From Nitrososphaerales archaeon (GTDB lineage: Archaea; Thermoproteota; Nitrososphaeria; Nitrososphaerales; CADDZS01), in the NCBI GenBank assembly GCA_030041355.1, contig JASHNZ010000019.1:1-64000 (forward strand): a DNA stretch of 64,000 nucleotides, written 5' to 3'. Of this stretch, positions 61,898-64,000 are shown piece by piece. Each line of letters opens with the position of its first letter. Position 1 is the stretch's first letter. Under the pieces are notes generated by a model, which saw nothing but the letters and a program-made list of their open reading frames with translations, did not search any database and was not told where the DNA came from. A program made the position numbers and the translations under genes.

Positions 61898-62382
61898 GAC
61901 CCATGAAAAGATCTGTAATTGAAACAACCATTGAGCCTGAAAGCGAAAATGACAGAATTGAGCTTTGGCGTGGGGTGTCCGATTCTTGGAAAACGCTAAC
62001 CCGCAAAGTCGAGAATAATCTTTCGAAACTGGGCCTTGGGATCGCAGAATACAGAATATTGAAAGTTCTGGATGAAGAAGGTCCTGCTCCCATGGCTCAC
62101 CTATCGCACGAGACGCTCGTCACTCAGGCGGCCATTACCGTAATTGTCGATAATCTTGAAGAAGGCGAATTCGTTCGAAGATTGAGAAGTGTGGAAGATC
62201 GACGAGTCGTAAACGTGGAGATCACGACGAAGGGCAAATCCAAACTAAAGGAAGCACTCAAAATTCACAAGCAGTTTGTAGAGGAAATGCTTCAAGGACT
62301 GAGCGACCAGGAACTAGGGACTCTCAAAACCATAATGAATAAGCTAGTGTCCAAACAACGAGCGAATGCAGTTCTTTTCTAA
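61894..62382 (+). CDS. MarR-family transcription regulator
   Basis: 162 residues from GTG 61894 (GTGA overlap with the transporter stop; ATG 61903 is an alternative). The winged helix is clear: [67 protein letters not shown], with the DxR wing. Helices on both sides form the dimer interface. It should repress the MFS gene until a drug-like ligand binds; the palindrome at 60096 is its likely site. Confidence 0.92.
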   Translation: MRPMKRSVIETTIEPESENDRIELWRGVSDSWKTLTRKVENNLSKLGLGIAEYRILKVLDEEGPAPMAHLSHETLVTQAAITVIVDNLEEGEFVRRLRSVEDRRVVNVEITTKGKSKLKEALKIHKQFVEEMLQGLSDQELGTLKTIMNKLVSKQRANAVLF

Positions 62383-62407
62383 GGAAAAATAGAACACATA
62401 ACTTTGG

Positions 62408-64000
62408 CTACTGAAAGGCCGCTGTCTTTTCTTTTAGCTGGTTCATGAACTCTTCTACACCAACACCGTACTGGACCGTACCTTCTCTAGTCCTCACGGC
62501 TACAGTCTTGCCGGTTTGCTCTTTCTCTCCGACGATGAGCATGAAAGGAATCTGCTGGATCTGAGCAACTTTGATCTTTGAGCTCATTGTACCGGGTTCA
62601 AAATCTCCTTCGACTCTCAGACCAATAGATATTAGTCTTGAAAGTACCGTTTTACCGTACTCGATATGCGCATCAGATACCGGAATCACACGTGCTTGAA
62701 CGGGGGACAGCCAGACAGGCAACCTCCCCTTGTAGTGCTCCAAAATTACGCCAGCAAAGCGCTCTAAGGAGCCAAGTATCGTCCTATGTATCACCATAGC
62801 TGTGTGTTCCCTGCCATCCTCGCCTACGTAGGTTAGATTGAACTTTTTGGGCATCTGCATGTCTGCTTGAATAGTGCCGCACTGCCATTCTCTTCCGATC
62901 GAGTCCTTAATGTCTACGTCGATCTTTGGTGAGTAAAAGTTACCCTCTTTTTCCTTAATCTCGTACTTGATATTTTTCTGCTCTAACATTTGTCTTAGTA
63001 TGTCGGTTGCCTCTTCCCATTCCTCGTTCGAACCCATGGAATCATCGGGTCTAGTTGAAAGCTTCATTTTGAAAGACAGTCCGAAAATCGAGTATATTCT
63101 CTCCATTAGCCCGATGATCTCAGCTATTTGCTCGCCCGCTTTTTCTTTGGTAGTAATGATGTGAGCATCGTCTTGTGTGAGTATCTTTACCCTAAATAAT
63201 CCGCTAGCAACCCCGCTAAGCTCATTCCGGTAAAGTGGGTCGAAAGTGGAGTACTTCACAGGCAATTCCTTGTAGCTCCATTTCTTGGTCTTGTAGATCA
63301 AAAAAGTCGCTGGGCAGTTCATGGGTTTTAGACCAAATTCCTCGTCGCCCAATTTTGTGAGAAACATGTTGTCCTTGTAATGAGCTGAATGCCCGCTCAC
63401 TTCCCACAACACAGTGTTAGCTAGGGCAGGAGTGCTTATTTCTTGATAATTGAGTTTCGCAAGCTCAGCTCTGACGAAATTCTTCAAATTTTCAAAGAGA
63501 ATCAGTCCCTTCTTGTGCCAGTACACCATTCCAGGCGATGGCTCCTGAAAGCTGAATAGATCCTGTTTTTCTCCGATTATTCTGTGATCGGACTCTGGAA
63601 GTCCCGTAAAATCGCTTCTCTTGATGCGTGCTAGCAGCTCGTGCTCGCTAAGCTGTCGTTGGAGCCGTCGTTCGATCTCAAGTTGCTGCGCAGAAGTACT
63701 CAAGGTCTGACCGTAATTTCTGGACATTTCAGCAAGAGGATGTCCCTTTACTTTGATCTCGAACGCCTTATTCCAGCCAAATGGAGCTCGAAAGGTCTCC
63801 AGTCCTGAGGATTTTGCGTCTTCTTCCATTTTCTTAAGGATAAAGAAGGCTTCAGAAGGCTTCGCCAAATTTTGGCTAAGATGGGCAAAAGGGTAAATCA
63901 TGATCCGGTTTACTTTAAGATTGTCTGCGAATTTTTCCGCGTCCGAAACTGCTGTGCGAGCAAGTGCCTCATCATCGCCATGCTCTACAGCTGTAAACAG
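62408..64000 (-). CDS. thrS: Threonyl-tRNA synthetase, archaeal type (5' end beyond the window)
   Basis: The frame continues unbroken to the right edge, so the gene start lies beyond 64000. The leftmost coding part (63800-64000) encodes the end of the archaeal N-terminal editing domain (FTAVEHGDDEALAR..., IMIYPFAHLSQNLAKP...NKAFEIKVKGHPLAE). The catalytic core follows: GLKPMNCPATFLIYK, LYRNELSGVASGLFRV (motif 2), WQCGTIQADMQMPKKFNL and HRTILGSLERFAG (motif 3), then the anticodon domain with VWLSPVQARVIPVSD. The editing domain is D-aminoacyl-deacylase-like in this group. Confidence 0.95.
   Translation of the reverse strand: MFTAVEHGDDEALARTAVSDAEKFADNLKVNRIMIYPFAHLSQNLAKPSEAFFILKKMEEDAKSSGLETFRAPFGWNKAFEIKVKGHPLAEMSRNYGQTLSTSAQQLEIERRLQRQLSEHELLARIKRSDFTGLPESDHRIIGEKQDLFSFQEPSPGMVYWHKKGLILFENLKNFVRAELAKLNYQEISTPALANTVLWEVSGHSAHYKDNMFLTKLGDEEFGLKPMNCPATFLIYKTKKWSYKELPVKYSTFDPLYRNELSGVASGLFRVKILTQDDAHIITTKEKAGEQIAEIIGLMERIYSIFGLSFKMKLSTRPDDSMGSNEEWEEATDILRQMLEQKNIKYEIKEKEGNFYSPKIDVDIKDSIGREWQCGTIQADMQMPKKFNLTYVGEDGREHTAMVIHRTILGSLERFAGVILEHYKGRLPVWLSPVQARVIPVSDAHIEYGKTVLSRLISIGLRVEGDFEPGTMSSKIKVAQIQQIPFMLIVGEKEQTGKTVAVRTREGTVQYGVGVEEFMNQLKEKTAAFQ

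Noticed and set aside
1-64000. CRISPR arrays, IS elements and rRNA genes
   Set aside because: No regularly spaced repeats, transposase frames or rRNA sequence were seen; the only mobile element supported is the intein.

Overview
The window looks archaeal and most likely comes from a Thermoproteota lineage close to Nitrososphaeria (thaumarchaea). The evidence is an ESCRT-III/Vps4 (Cdv) division gene set, archaeal-type CCA-adding enzyme, TyrRS, AspRS and ThrRS, the UPF0200/UPF0201 pair, a COG2112 kinase, DUF5679, and three tRNA genes with bulge-helix-bulge introns. TATA-like boxes sit about 25 to 50 nt before several starts, and TTG/GTG starts are common. No ammonia-oxidation gene is present. 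The lineage is an inference from gene content; no rRNA lies in the window.

Layout. 1-0.4 kb: small membrane protein and an intron-containing tRNA-Pro(GGG). 0.6-12 kb: mostly RNA-processing and nucleotide genes on the minus strand (COG2112 kinase, CCA-adding enzyme, 2'-5' RNA ligase-like phosphodiesterase, RNase Z, TrmG10-like methyltransferase, PRPP synthase), then a glycogen debranching enzyme. 12-15.5 kb: M1 aminopeptidase with C-terminal HEAT repeats and a zinc-ribbon membrane protein. 15.6-21.9 kb: a minus-strand catabolic block (3-hydroxyacyl-CoA dehydrogenase, PaaF-like hydratase, PaaG-like isomerase, Cys-rich small protein, ferritin-like diiron protein, PaaJ/PcaF-like thiolase, amidohydrolase) that resembles an aerobic aryl-CoA pathway. 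21.9-23.7 kb: thioredoxin and archease, facing a tRNA-Ser(UGA) gene with three introns, then a ChrB-domain protein. 24.9-33.6 kb: 2-oxoacid dehydrogenase E1 beta/alpha, an IMPase-family phosphatase, a CBS protein, an Lrp-type RAM protein, a GT2 glycosyltransferase, a flavin oxidoreductase and a YchF/Obg-like GTPase. 33.8-38 kb: a beta-CASP-like metallo-hydrolase and IleRS.

38.4-45.8 kb: two ESCRT-III (CdvB) paralogues, a 32-codon frame translationally coupled to CdvC/Vps4, AspRS, a NusA-like protein, and a coiled-coil protein next to an SPFH-domain zinc-ribbon protein. This puts ESCRT-III, Vps4 and an SPFH membrane platform in one neighbourhood. 45.8-52.8 kb: lysA, a CBS protein and a more accessory stretch (SDR, small ferredoxin-fold proteins, broken frames, tRNA-Ser(GCU), tandem winged-helix protein). 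52.9-54.5 kb: a C2H2 zinc-finger protein split by an intein exactly inside the finger. 54.7-64 kb: a SufR-like regulator, DUF488, TyrRS, a frameshifted EVE-domain gene, CysRS, small zinc proteins, an MFS/MarR drug-efflux pair with a palindromic operator candidate, and the 3' part of an archaeal ThrRS gene running off the right edge.

The most notable items are the triple-intron tRNA-Ser next to archease, the intein-split zinc finger, the Cdv-SPFH neighbourhood with its coupled microprotein, and the Paa-like CoA-thioester cluster with a single diiron protein.
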